64,000 nucleotides of DNA, taken from contig MU860076.1 of assembly GCA_033296875.1 (NCBI GenBank), positions 40,450 through 104,449 of the forward strand, read 5' to 3'. The stretch's first letter is position 1. The number at the start of each line of letters is the position of its first letter. The position numbers were made by a program, and so were the translations under genes. Under the pieces are notes generated by a model that saw nothing but the letters and a program-made list of their open reading frames with translations, searched no databases and was not told the origin of the DNA. The stretch is from Achaetomium macrosporum. Taxonomy: Eukaryota > Ascomycota > Sordariomycetes > Sordariales > Chaetomiaceae. Below, one piece after another: positions 1 through 11,804 of this stretch.

Positions 1-1316
1 GGCGAAAGGCGAATTGGGAATGGGAGAACCGGGTCTTTGAGTTTGTTGGACAAGCCCATCAGGTAGTTGAGGGCTGGCGATGAGAGAGGACGAATTCATG
101 TTCAATGTCATAGAGCATGAGAACTAAATATTTCTGAAAGAGTGAATTAACCACCACACACACAGGGCTGCGCCTTGGATGGAGAGTCCGAGTTTCTTTG
201 CTCTTCTACACCTCATGCATGCTTCAAACACCGATGCCAGTCAGTGGAGTTCCGAGTCGCGTGTGTCTAGTGAAAAAGGGCGGGGAACGCAAAATTGCTC
301 CGAAATCAAAGTTTGAGGAGGCTGGTGATGGAGCAGCAAGGAAACCTTCCGCAGGCATTGCAGCTCGACATCATCGACGTCGCAGCTCGGTCGGCGAGCT
401 TACGCTTCTGCCGCGGAAGGATTCAAGGAAGGACTTTCGGATTGTTGCAGGGAAGAAAGTGATTGTCCATCGAGGTCTTCGAGATGCAGATGCAGCGGTT
501 TCGCGGACGGGGACGGTAACATAAGGTAAGGTTGGTATGTTACATATCTTACGCGCTGATGTTAGATACCATACGTGGGTATGGTATCTTACACGCCTTG
601 CACCTGGGAAGATAATAACGGAATGGTTAGAGTGAGTTCCATAGCAGAGGACATAAGCATGAACAGGTTAAGATGTTTCTTGACGATAGTAAAAGAGAGG
701 TCCTGACGCCTACGGTAACTAACATGGCAAGTTGGTTTGGGGAAGTCGCACACTCATCCGGGAAAATAAATTACCCACATACGGTACATTACACCCTATC
801 CCTGAAAAAACTGTAAACGCCCTTCCATTTCCGGACTGAAATTCCCCCAGACGCGGTCTAGTTGCGTTAGGTGGGCCGAAACACGCTCAACGCGAGCGCT
901 ATAGGCTCTGAGCAAATTCGCGTCGGAACTGTGAGAGCACGGCACGGTCCCGCAGACACGACCGCATCTCTTAAATATCAAAATCCCCACCCCGGCACTT
1001 GAGGGTCTCCCGAACCAGGCGTCTCTGCCAGATGCATAGAGACCGCAGGTCAACCACTCCTTTCTTGCTTCGAGTTCTGCGTTGCGTTTCCCTTCGAGCC
1101 TTGCCTTCCCAGCTCTTGTCATTTCGCACTGGCTTGACTTACACGTGAAGCGCGGTCCTGGTCGACTGGCCCGGGCAGGCGAAGGGCTGCAGCCGACGCG
1201 TTTTAACGTGCCCACTGCGCTGCCTCTCTCGGCCCGCACTTTTCAAAGTGTTCCTGACCTCATTGGAGCTTCCCTCCATTCTAATTGTCATGATCACGGC
1301 GTGACAAGGTCAAGAT
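1..1316. other. Upstream region without a supported gene
   Basis: No reading frame here has a convincing start, domain or intron structure; the longer frames are antisense or begin at non-ATG codons. The last part, about 1100-1316, is the presumptive promoter and 5' leader of the FHA gene that starts at 1317. Confidence 0.5.
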
Positions 1317-2963
1317 ATGGACTCCTCACCGCCGGCGAGCAGCAAGGCACTAGAGCCTACGCTGCCCACCGCGGCCGGAACGAAGCGGCCTGGCCCATCA
1401 TTGCTGCCGCCGTTCGAGCCTCTCTCGTCCTCTCCAGGCCTGCCGCGCCCCTCCAAGCGGCACGCGAACTCCCATGCGTTCCTCAAGTATCCCACGCCGG
1501 TGCCGACGTCGAGCACTGGCATCCTTTCATCCAGCCCCCCGCGTCTCGGAACACGGCCCGCGCTCCAACGGACGCAGTCCACGCTATCCGAACGCACTCC
1601 TCTCTCCGATGTCCCGTCTGTGGAGCTCAACGAGAATGGCGAAACTCTGCTCATGGGCCGCTCAAGCAGCTCCTCCCATTACCAACTTTCGGCAAACCGT
1701 TTGATCAGCAGAGTTCACGTCAAAGCGCGCTATATCGCGGCTAGCCAGCCGCTAGAGCCGAACAAGATCGAGATCGTCTGCAACGGTTGGAACGGACTGA
1801 AGGTCCGCTGCCAGGGGCAGACGTGGGAATTGGCGAAGGGGGATTCGTTCACGTCGGAGACGGAGGGTGCCGAGATCATGATTAATGTCCAGCACGCGAG
1901 GGTATTCGTCCGTTGGCCACGTCGGGATAAGGACCAAGACGTGTTGGGCCATCTGAGTGACTCGTCCTGGGATGAATCGCCGCGCCTCCGGGCTGCAAGG
2001 GGCGGCGGGGTTTCGGAGCTGCACGGCAGTCCCCTTAGGAGGTCGACACGCATCGGCAGCCCCGAATCGCCCACACCAGCGAACGTCTCAACGTCAAATG
2101 CAAGCCTTGACAGCCTGATGCCGCGGAACAGCGAGGATGATGATGCCCCGGTGGAGATCTATGAAGATCCCAGTGCCGACGAGAAGGGTTCTCCTGAACA
2201 GGCCAAGTCCCGAAACGCTGATGCAAGCCTCATGACCCAAGCGGTAGAGAGTTTCTCCAGCGACCTGAGCGATCCTCAGTCAGACGGGGAGAACAATCCC
2301 TACGAGGAAAATGACCCGATCCTGCACTCCTTCGGCCCCTTCGGCACCAATGTCCCCAACCGCTTTGGGTCCTTCTCAACTGCGACGCCCAGGAAGTCAC
2401 CCGCCACTCGCAACCGGCTTGCTGATGTCTTGGAGTCTTCGCCTCTCTCCGCGTCGGAACCGCTCGACCCATCTGACAAGAACGCGAACGCTAACAGCCC
2501 CCACTCTGCCGCGACACCAGCTTCGCTTACCAGCCTGAGCGCCGAGATGACAGCCACCATCACCAATCACGTAGTCAACCAGTTGGCCTTCTCGCGCCTG
2601 TCCTCGACACCGCTGTCGACCATCATGAACAACCTGCCGGCGGAGGAGCGCAAGGGCCTGTCCAAGGAACAGCTGCGCATCATCATCGAGTCGACGGCCT
2701 GCGTGGGCATCATCCGGCGGCAGGGCAAGGACGCCGCAGGCAAACCGCTCGAGAGCGAGTATTACTACACCCCCGAGTTGGACACGGACGAGCAACGGCG
2801 CTTGGCGGTGACCGACGGCCTGCGCAAGCCGACTCTGCGGAACTGTCGGAAGCAACACAAGGTGAGTCCCGTTCTCTCTTTCTTCCCGTTCTTCTCCGCC
2901 GCTATGGTGGCTGATGCGTTCTGTCCGCAGCAATATTATTGGAAACGGCCGCGCACCCCCTAA
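1317..2963 (+). CDS. FHA-domain protein, Tos4/Plm2 type
   Basis: Predicted 525-residue nuclear protein. A forkhead-associated (phosphothreonine-binding) domain spans about residues 108-200, with the canonical Gly114-Arg115 pair and an S-R-x-H core at 131-134. A long Ser/Pro/acidic region follows, then a conserved C-terminal block (about 440-525) ending QYYWKRPR. One intron, 2862-2930 (GTGAGT...CCGCAG, 69 nt, phase 0), is a multiple of three without a stop, so the genomic frame stays open through it. Removing it joins KQHK to QYYWKRP. In yeast, Tos4 and Plm2 are FHA proteins linked to G1/S transcription and replication stress; that role is inferred here. The ATG at 1317 gives a Ser/Pro-rich N-terminus normal for the family. 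Confidence 0.85.
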   Translation: MDSSPPASSKALEPTLPTAAGTKRPGPSLLPPFEPLSSSPGLPRPSKRHANSHAFLKYPTPVPTSSTGILSSSPPRLGTRPALQRTQSTLSERTPLSDVPSVELNENGETLLMGRSSSSSHYQLSANRLISRVHVKARYIAASQPLEPNKIEIVCNGWNGLKVRCQGQTWELAKGDSFTSETEGAEIMINVQHARVFVRWPRRDKDQDVLGHLSDSSWDESPRLRAARGGGVSELHGSPLRRSTRIGSPESPTPANVSTSNASLDSLMPRNSEDDDAPVEIYEDPSADEKGSPEQAKSRNADASLMTQAVESFSSDLSDPQSDGENNPYEENDPILHSFGPFGTNVPNRFGSFSTATPRKSPATRNRLADVLESSPLSASEPLDPSDKNANANSPHSAATPASLTSLSAEMTATITNHVVNQLAFSRLSSTPLSTIMNNLPAEERKGLSKEQLRIIIESTACVGIIRRQGKDAAGKPLESEYYYTPELDTDEQRRLAVTDGLRKPTLRNCRKQHKVSPVLSFFPFFSAAMVADAFCPQQYYWKRPRTP

Positions 2964-3779
2964 TAACCGTCACGCCTCGGTGCACGAGCCGGCTTCTTTC
3001 TGTGCCGTTATTCAGTCGTCATTACCCTGTTCTTCCTGTACGGAAGCTTGGTGGCAGAAAGGAGATCGCCTACGCCTCTGCTTGGGGAAACCTCCAGCAA
3101 TACCCTTATTTTCCTGTCCAGTATTTGCTCGATTTCTTTGCCACATACTAAGGTAGCTGTACCCCTAACTGTTTGCTTTGGAAGGAGCTGCATAGCGCAA
3201 GGCGTAATTTTGTTGATGTATAATTGCTTTCTCATGTTCACCATCCCTGGGGAAGAGAGGGTAAGGTGACTCATCGTGGGTGGTCTCTGGAGGTAGCTGT
3301 CGTGTTTGTGGAAGGAAGGAGCCCAAAAATGGAGGCTGTGCTTGGAGGAACGGGTACGGGAAGGGTGTATCCGTAAAGGTCTATGTCGATGTAGTTATGG
3401 TCATGAGAATAGACGAATGGGTATGGGGAAACTGCGGTTCATAGTGAAGGGTCGCGGATTATTGAGAAGGGGTGTATAATACCCTCGCCACCTATTGTGC
3501 AGGAAGACAATAGACAAATGACGAAGGCCGAGGAGGAACTTCAAGTGGCTGCCTCCATCGCAGTCAACAAAGTGCCCCACCTCAGCACTCTTAGCATTGA
3601 GCCCCACTTGCCGCTTCCAGTAAGTGGCAGGGTCCATTCTCTCTTATCGGCGATAAGGTAGCGGAAAATTCAGTGCCCGGATAAGCCAAAATTTCTTGGG
3701 ACTTCAACTCGGTGGGAACACAATTGCGTTGTGTATGCGACGACCGACCACGTCTGACGAATCCCGCGTCCCAACCAAG
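2964..3779. other. Spacer between FHA and L1-domain genes
   Basis: Holds the 3' UTR of the FHA gene and the promoter of the next gene. Small frames at 2914-3274 show no domain or codon bias. No repeat seen. Confidence 0.5.
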
Positions 3780-5003
3780 ATGTCGAATTCTACGGCTGTC
3801 GTCAAGGCCGCTGATGCCTCGGTTCCTGTTGACCCCGAGCAGACTCTGAAGGCCTGCAAAGCGCTTGTCGCCCACATCAAGAAGGCTGCGGCGACACCCC
3901 GAAACGACGGCAAGCAGAACCTCCTTGCTGACGAGGAATCAACGGTTGCCGAAACTCCTGTTTGGCTCACTCTCACTACGAAGAAACATATCCATGATTC
4001 GCACCGTATGTCCATCCGGCCCTAGTAGAGGAAAGCGCGTGCTCACAGCAGCTCAGGTCTCCAACCTGGCAAAATCGTCCTCCCTCATCCTCTTAACACT
4101 AGTGAAGAGCTGAGTGTTTGCTTAATAACGGCCGACCCACAACGGTGGTATAAGAGTGCGGTTGCAGATGGATTCCCCGAGAACCTCCGGGCCAAGATCG
4201 GCAGGGTCATTGACATTAGCCACCTGAGGGCCAAGTTCAAGGCTTTCGAGGCGCAGCGGAAGCTCTTTAGCGAACACGACGTTTTCCTCGCTGACGATCG
4301 GATCATCAACCGTCTGCCCAAGGCACTCGGAAAGACATTCTACAAGTCCACAACAAAACGGCCTATTCCAGTGGTGCTGATGGCGCAACGGGCCAAGGTT
4401 GATGGCAAGCGGGTGCCAGCTCCCAAGGGCAAAAAGACGAAGCGTGATCCGACGGAGAATGTTAACGCTCGGCCGATTCCCGAAATTGTCAACGAGGTTC
4501 AGAAAACCATTGGGGCCGCGCTCGTCCATCTCAGCCCGTCAACGAACACGGCAGTCAAGGTCGGATACGCGAGCTGGGAACCGGAGAAGCTCACTGCCAA
4601 CATCGAGACGGTCGTACGTGAGTTGGTGGAGCGGTTTGTCCCGCAAAAGTGGCAAAACGTGCGGAATATCTACATCAAGGGCCCCGAGACGGCCGCCCTG
4701 CCCATCTATCAAACGGACGAGCTCTGGCTGGATGAGTCCAAGGTTGTCCCCGACGGCCAGCAGCCCCCGAGCGCGCTTCCAGGCAAGCATCGGGAGAAGC
4801 CAAACATTGGCAAGAAGCGGAAATCACTAGATGCCGAGCCCGAGCCAGCTACGGAGGAAGCAGTAAAGGAGGAGCGGCCCAAGAAGAAGGCCAAGAAGGC
4901 GTTGCCGGAGAGCAATGACGATAAGCTGGATAAGGAGATTGCGGAGCGGAAGGCCAAGTTGAAGAAACAGAAGACCGCGGCGAAGAAGAAGGTGGACATC
5001 TGA
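3780..5003 (+). CDS. Ribosomal L1-domain ribosome-biogenesis protein (Cic1/Utp30/RSL1D1 type)
   Basis: Predicted 390 residues from two exons, 3780-4005 and 4057-5003; the intron 4006-4056 (GTATGT...GCTCAG, 51 nt) joins HDSHR to LQPGKIVLPH in frame. The ribosomal L1 fold covers about residues 25-275, including the stretch LPKALGKTFYKSTTKRPIPV split around the central L1 loop. The C-terminal 100 residues are Lys/Glu-rich with several KKAKK and KKRK clusters, giving nuclear and nucleolar targeting and rRNA contact. Family members Cic1 and Utp30 act in pre-60S and 90S maturation; the nucleolar role is inferred from family. The ATG at 3780 is the first in frame with the domain. Confidence 0.88.
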
Positions 5004-6807
5004 CGGCTTGCATTGCCGGGATGGGCTCTGGAGGCAGGACTGGGCTAAGCGACTCTTTCATGTCGCCCTGCCAAGCTCGACTTTGCATCATGCTTGGAGT
5101 TTTGGAGTCCCGGAAGAGGAAAAGGCGCGGTTTACAGTCGTGTGAAACATTGAACTGATCCTCGAGGATGGTAGTTTGGTTGATGTATGTACGTTTTGAT
5201 TCCGTCGGATTCTTAACCTTTGTCTCTGCCTGATGATCACACAAGGCATCTGTTAAAGTGATACGGCCATTCTTCGAGATTCTCCGACCGCAATGAGTGA
5301 CGTCGCCGTGAAATGTGACCAGTTGCTCAACTGGTATGCAGGGTTCATGCCCTGAGAGCGAAGCTTGGATTTTTACCTGGTCTCGGCGCACCCATGCGTA
5401 GCCTTCAAATACCTACTGGTAGGGATGCTACAGGTCAGTTCCCATACAACACTACTCAGAGGATGCGGTCCGCCTCACACGGTTTGAATCATAGCCTAAT
5501 GCCCCAAACCCATCTTGAATACGTAAGTCGACATATAATTCTCTCCGCAGAGCAAAACAGGTTTTCTGCGGCTGCAAGAAAGAGCGTTGAATGGGCGATG
5601 TTGGAGCAGCGACGAAGTCCGACACCGCCAAGCCTCTCCCGGGAACTTCAATCCGCAAGCGGGACTGCCCCACGTGGAACCGGGCGATCGGGTACCTTCA
5701 TCCCATCACTGGTACGCGCAGGCGCGACAGTTTGCAGGTTCGTAAGTTCATCAAGGACTCGGTCATGTAAGTACTACTATATGCTAATGCGGGCTGACGG
5801 CTTTTCCGTATTTTAGGGCAATATCAATGACACGAAAGAGCGATCGAATCCCGGCCGCTCCTCAACTGGAAGCGACTGATAACTGATGAAGCTTGCTTCC
5901 ATCTTGGTCGTCAAATACCGGTAACGCCCCGCTCAAAGCTCCAGTTCTCAACTCCCCACAAGCGGCGATCCCAGGCCAAAACAACTGCCGAAATGTATCA
6001 GGCACACTCCGCGTCCCCCGCACAGCAGAGCACACCCTTGAGCAGAGCTTGCGACTTGCTGCCATTCCCCAACCAGTAGCGGAGACTTCCAACGGCTACC
6101 TGCCATGTTCGCCTATTTGCGATGTGATGTGCTGCGAGGTGTCCTAGTCGTTCCCTTCGTTCGGCGGACGGCATAACGAGCACGAACTTGCGACGCGAAG
6201 CTGTCTCCCAGGTCAGAGGAGGACTGTGGCATGACGATGTCGACCGGTAGTACGGTCACGTCTTTGTTCGTATGGTCCAGAACGGGTCAAGACTCGCCAG
6301 ACTGACGCTCCTCCGCACTGCCCAGCTCTCCATGGCTCGCACTCTATTTCTGATATCCGAATTCCTTACCCCTGATTGGAGCCGCTGCCCATCGTGGATG
6401 CATCCACGGCCTGCGAAAGCCATCTTGGGTCAGCCAATGGGTCCAGTGGGCGGGTGATCGGCCGCTTCCGGTCACTGACGGCCCGGTTGATGTTCACCCG
6501 GATCTTGGCGGGCATCCAAACATGGCTGGGACTGGGTCGGCAGATATATCACACATATGCTCGGCACGCGGGCCCCTTGGAGGTGAGGGGATCGCCGGGT
6601 GGCATCTGGGTACTGCTGGCTATTAACTCCCAGAGCTACCGCGGACATGTCCTACTCGCCCGAAACACCATAGCTTTATAACGTCCCAAGACTGGCAACT
6701 TCAACAGTTGCGCTTGGACCTGTCTATCTCCGAGTCTAACCTTCTGTCACCAAGGTTCAACACCCCGACATCACCGCTGCCAGGCCCAGCGGCCACCGAC
6801 AGTTAGC
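5004..6807. other. 1.8-kb spacer, no supported gene
   Basis: A 140-residue frame at 5394-5816 and shorter ones lack recognisable domains and overlap equally long antisense frames. The region about 6650-6807 just upstream of the P450 (with TTTATAAC near 6675) is its presumptive promoter. Confidence 0.45.
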
Positions 6808-8521
6808 ATGGGCGTGCTAAAGACGGGGGACGCCGACCAGCCCCAGACCAAAACACTCGTAGGCACCGCCCTGGCCTTCCTTGCAGCACACTGGGCCCTC
6901 GCCCTCTTCGGCACCTTCGTCGTCCGCGCCCTGTACAAGCGCTATGCCTCACCGCTCCGCAAATACCCAGGACCCTTCCTCGCCTCCTTCACCCGCCTCT
7001 GGAAAGTCAAGTCGACCGCATCAGGCCGCACCCACCTGGAGCACATCGAGCTGCACCGCAAGTATGGGCCCGTGGTGCGCATCGCGCCGAACGAGGTGTC
7101 GGTGTCGTCGCCCGAGGCGGCGCGCACGCTGCTCAGCGCCGGCAAGCGCTTCTTCAAGACGCCCTTCTACGGCGTCTTCCCGCCGCCCGAGAACCCGGAC
7201 ATCTTCACCGAGACGCGCGAGGACGTGCACGCCATGAAGAAGCGCGTCGCCAACGTGCCCTACAGCATGGCGGCCATGCAGCAGCTGAGCCCCTTCATCA
7301 ACGACACCATCGAGCTGCTGGTCCGCAAGATCGACGAGCACATTGCCGCGAACAAGGGGGTGTTTGACCTGGGCGATTACCTGCATTACTTTGCCTTTGA
7401 TGTGCTGGGTGAGGTGGCCTTCAGCAGGAGCTTTGGCTTCCTGGCCGAGGGGCGGGACGTGGATAATGCCATCAAGACGATCGACAACTCGCAGATGTAT
7501 AACGGGATTGTCGGCCAAGTGCCTGAGCTGGATCACTTGTTGCGGAGGAACCCGCTGTGGCAGTACATCCCGTGGTTGAGCACCAAGAACGCCTTGATCA
7601 CGAGGATGGCGCTGGAGGAGATGGCGAGGAGGCAGCCATTTGATAAGGACAATGCCGGGTTACTGAGGACGGGAGATGGCAGGCAAGATCTGATGGCCAG
7701 TTTGATCCAGGGCCATCTGAAGGACCCGGAGAGGTTCAGGGAGGGCGATGTCTTTGCTGTTGCTCATGGTGCGATGTAAGTGCCCTGAATCCTGGTTTCG
7801 AGGGAGCTCTTCTCGCTAACCTCATAATCACAACAGCTTCGCCGGCTCCGACTCAACCGCCTCCACGATGCAGTCCTTCTTCTGGCACGTCCTCGACGAC
7901 CGGCGCGTCTACCAGAACATCGTGCGCGAGCTCGAGGACGCCGTCAAGGCCGGCACCATCCCCGCCGACGGCAACCTCTCGTGGAACCAGTCGCAGAACC
8001 TGCCCTACCTGCAGGCCTGTCTCAAGGAGGCCATGCGCGTGCGCCCGGCCGTCGGGCTCAACATCACCCGACTCGTCCCGCCCGAGGGCGCCGAGCTGGA
8101 CGGCCACTTCTTCCCCGGTGGCGTCTCCATCGCGTGCAACGGGTGGGTGCTGCACCGGGACAAGGAGATCTTCGGGCAGGACGCGGATGATTTCCGGCCG
8201 GAGCGATGGCTGGAGGATGAGGAGCGGGCGAGGCGGATGGAGAGGTACATGTTCCAGGTGAGTTTTCTTATTTTATTTATCTTTTCTGGCCCCTGCAGTA
8301 GCAACCTGGAGGAGATCTGACCTGGCTTTTATAAACAGTTCGGCGGCGGGAGCCACTTGTGCATCGGCCGGAACCTTGCCCTCCTGGAGATCAACAAGGT
8401 GGTCCCCAGGCTGCTGCGCGACTACAGGTTCGAGCTTGCTCACCCGGGGCGGCCGCTCAAGGCCAACGCGTCGTTCTTTGTCGTCCAGTCAGGGTTGGAG
8501 GTGTATATTAGGAAAGCGTAG
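6808..8521 (+). CDS. Cytochrome P450 monooxygenase, fungal E-class group I
   Basis: Predicted 523 residues from three exons: 6808-7775, 7837-8257, 8339-8521. Introns 7776-7836 (GTAAGT...ACAACAG) and 8258-8338 (GTGAGT...AAACAG) are phase 2 and phase 0. An N-terminal membrane anchor (about residues 17-40) is followed by the Pro-rich hinge LRKYPGPFLASFT. The I-helix oxygen-activation motif AGSDST lies at 325-330, the K-helix ExxR at 387-390 (EAMR), a PER motif in FRPERW, and the haem-binding loop FGGGSHLCIG has the Cys ligand at about 471. All catalytic landmarks are present, so the enzyme looks active in the ER. The sequence most resembles pisatin-demethylase/benzoate-hydroxylase-like fungal P450s; the substrate cannot be told. 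Confidence 0.93.
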
Positions 8522-9032
8522 GGTAGATGGGATGAGCGTGGCTGAGTCCATGTTGTTGTTTTTTTTTTTTTTTTTTGGGGGGGGGGGGGTTCCTTTTGGC
8601 AAGGCGGACGCTGCTTTGGTGCTGGGTGTTGAATGGCATGGATGGATGTAACAGATCTGATTCAACATAGCTGGGTGTGTAGGAGTTTAGCGGAATTTTG
8701 CGAAATCTCATGTTGCAATATCAGACACACATACTGTACTCCGACGGTCCCCTTCCCTCTTCCATTTCTTTCGGATGTATGCCTTACCCTGCTCCTCTGC
8801 CCTTCTCTTATTCTTTAGTACCTACGCCCAGAAAGCTGTAGGCTATAGGTACATGTACATAAGACTCTATTGGGATTTGAGTGTGAACCTTCACCAAACC
8901 ATGAGTGAAGACAGTTTCAGAAATTCAATACAATTACCACAGACTACCACAACTACTACCAGGTAACTTACTCCTCGCATTACGCAGCCGCGGATTCGGA
9001 GTCCTCGCGTTCGCCACCAAAACTTGTCATCC
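8522..9032. other. Convergent 3' spacer between P450 and LysM gene
   Basis: The P450 (+) and the LysM gene (-) converge here. It contains the T-run/G-run tract described separately and no supported gene. Confidence 0.5.
8559..8589. repeat. T18-G13 homopolymer tract
   Basis: Eighteen T followed directly by thirteen G, about 40 bp after the P450 stop. On the minus strand this is C13-A18. It lies in 3' untranslated sequence and is prone to length errors. Confidence 0.9.
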
Positions 9033-10412
9033 TCATCGTCCGATACACACATAGTACCCCGGCCATAGCTCATCGCAAGAGATCTGGCACAAGCCACTTA
9101 GCACCAGCTCTATAATGTCGCCTGTGCACAGGGTGATGAGATCGTCGCTCACCGACGGGTTGAGTGAATAGCTGTTTTCGGTCAGATCTATCAGCCGGGA
9201 TCTTCTCTTCCATGGAAGGTGGTGTGATGACATGACAGGAAGGGTACATACAAGTCTAGTAAAGTGAGATCGTTTCGGTTTGCGATGCTGCGGCAGGTGT
9301 CGTCTTCCTGGATCATGTCGTACCGTTTGCCTGGGAAGAGTTGGGTGGTTTGTGCGTTAGCTTGTGATATGTCTGATAGCTTGGACAGAGTTGAAGTTGA
9401 AATGACCAAGGGAGAGGGAATCGCTGGGAGAGCTCCCGCCCCAGATAAGCGCAGTTTTGCTTCATCTGAACAATGACAGGCATGCTATGCCAGATGGATC
9501 ATGGCTGTAGAACCCAGCGACATTAGAAAACTCACAATTGCGAGGCGTCCCAGGCAGGGTCGGAGATGGCGTTCCGGGCTGTGTCTGCGTCGTGGTAGTG
9601 GTGATCGGCGTGGTCTTGGTGGGCGTTGTAGGACAAGCTGAGGTGATGACGTGAGTTGACGTGACGATGCTGGTGAGCTTGTCGATTGAGGTCGAGGTGG
9701 TCGTCGATGTCCGCGTGACAATCGATGTTTTGAGACTGGTCGAGGTCGTTGTGGACGTTCGTGTAACGACGTCTGTGACTTGGCTCGTTGCGATGGTCGT
9801 CCGCGTCACGGTAGTGGTAGCTGCTGATGCGGTCCGCGTCTGGGTGACGACGTTGGTGATGGTCGACGTCTGATAGACCAGCGAAGTGCGGGTGATCGCC
9901 GTTATGGAGGTGACAGTGACGGTGACGGAGACTGGGGGAGGGGATTCGCTCCCTCCATTGCCGCAAGAGCCAAATGCTGCCTGGCATCCATCGCCACAGT
10001 AATCGTCGGTGCTGCCACAGAAGCCATGAGCCGAGCAACAGTTGCCAAACCTCGAGCCCGCACAAGTCACTCCTTGGCCGCAGGTCCCATCCGTGCTAAC
10101 TGTGAGCCCTGAAGGTGAGGAGGAAGTAGGGGGCGCGGAACTTGATGAGCTAGGAGTCGGGGTGCTGTCGCTTGTGCCTTCAACGCAGTAACTCGCCCCT
10201 ACAACGAGCTGTGAGCAGCTCGTGACTGATGGATTAGACCTGAGGAACTGTGTGACGGTGATTCCAGCCTGCGCCGCTAGAGTGGCGCACGTGTCTCCTT
10301 GCTTGGCTATGACGCTGCGTGTGCAAACTGCCGCAGCATTGTGGGAGAAGCCGAAGGCCAAGAGCAAGAGACTCCCGGCTCGTGACAAGATGACCATGGT
10401 GATGCAAGACAA
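9033..10412 (-). CDS. Secreted LysM-CBM18-LysM chitin-binding protein
   Basis: Predicted 341 residues from four exons read on the minus strand: 10412-9536, 9330-9252, 9171-9153 (19 nt) and 9083-9033. A signal peptide ends near residue 28. LysM 1 (CBM50) covers about 30-77, a Cys-rich CBM18 hevein-like domain about 108-150 (CCSAHGFCGSTDDYCG), then a Thr/Val-rich repetitive linker of about 130 residues, then LysM 2 at about 294-341 ending LWPGYYVCI. The last LysM exists only after three introns (9535-9331, 9251-9172, 9152-9084) are removed. Such proteins bind chitin oligomers at the wall; in plant-associated fungi relatives sequester chitin fragments. A second in-frame ATG six codons in could be the start. 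Confidence 0.85.
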
Positions 10413-11804
10413 CGAAGTCTGATGATCGCTTGGCGCAGTATGATAGACGAGGTTGTATGACTATCTCTAAGGTGCGGTATGCGGCGTAGGAGTCCTGCGC
10501 TGGCAGCAGGCCTCAATCCAACTATACGGCGCATACTGGGCTTTTAAGACTCCGAGCTATGTATGGCCGAAGAGATTTGTTGAGGCCTGTTCTTACTGCC
10601 GAAGGTCGTAGCGGATGATGGAACCCCAATCAAGAGCCAACCGTAGAGTTACGGGAACTAGTCACACTGCTTCCCGTAATAGCTGTCGACACAATCTACG
10701 ATGTGGTAGCTTTGTTTTGGTTCGATCTATCTCGCTTGGGACGTTACCCGGACAGGACCGAACAGTAAGTGTGTTGGACGCGAGGGCAGAGGTAAAAAAA
10801 AAGACGATAAATATAGCAGATAATATCACATATCCAGGTGCGCCCAGGGCCGCGCGGAGGCTGGGAGGTATGACAATTTGTGGGTAAACAAATCCCCGCG
10901 AAGCGCAATTTGGGACCTGCATGGTCAGCTCTATCTTCGTCAACCGGCTAATGTCAAGGGTGACATTATTGCTGACGGTCATCCAGTTTCCCCGGAAGCT
11001 TCGTTGTCGAAGGATCTGGACCGTAGGCCCTGCATATAAACGAGGACTGGGCTTTCATCCGAGAGACTCGTTGCAATCGGTACGGTCGCACACCACCGTC
11101 ATGTTTAGCAGGCGGAAGAGAGAAGTGGAACGTGACATCGGATGTTTACTGCCGTCTCACGTTCTCTGGAGATGTAGCCGTGGAATTTTGGAAGCTTAGA
11201 TGGATGTTGGACACAAGAGCTTGTCTCCTCGGAAAGCATTCGGGTCTGCAGCATCAGACTGAGGGATAACGTTAGGGGACCTGAGACGTACCGATGGCCC
11301 AGAGTCATTGGCTCAGCGTCCATCGAGGTTGCCACATGTGCAACCATGCCTTCACTGACCAACGCTCTGCATAGCCCTCTGTCCATTCAGTCCGGTGTGA
11401 CAAAACAGAGGTGCGGTTATGGCTCTGCATGTTCTGCCATCCCGTCAACACTCAGGCCACCTGCACGCCAAAACCAAATTCCCATTACCAAATATCTGTT
11501 CCCAATGACGAATGTCCAAGTGGTATCAATCCCTCGCCAAGAACAAAAAGAGACCCAATGTCCCTGCCAAGTCTATCCTCGCTACCGAGAGCCAGCTGAC
11601 GGCAGCCCTCCCAGTCCTTTTTTCGGGGTATAATGCAGCAAAACTTCACAGCGTACTCTCGCCCAGATTCCCTTCCCCAAGCATCCCAACCCCTTGAAGC
11701 TCGTTCTCTCTCTCATGTCCTCTTTCTCTCTCTCCGTGCCCATCTCTTTCCCAACCTGAGACGACCAAAACACCCCATCCACTTTAGCAGTTCCCTCAGA
11801 CCCT
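10413..11804. other. Spacer, no supported gene
   Basis: Contains the promoter of the LysM gene at its left end. Frames on both strands are short, overlapping and without domains. Pyrimidine-rich sequence near 11690-11830 overlaps the 3' end of the next minus-strand gene. Confidence 0.45.

Noticed and set aside
1082..1744. 220-residue plus-strand frame overlapping the FHA gene start
   Set aside because: Different frame over the same DNA with no domain; the FHA frame has clear homology.
5394..5816. 140-residue plus-strand frame
   Set aside because: No domain and no splice or promoter support.
7021..7536. 171-residue minus-strand frame
   Set aside because: Antisense of P450 exon 1.
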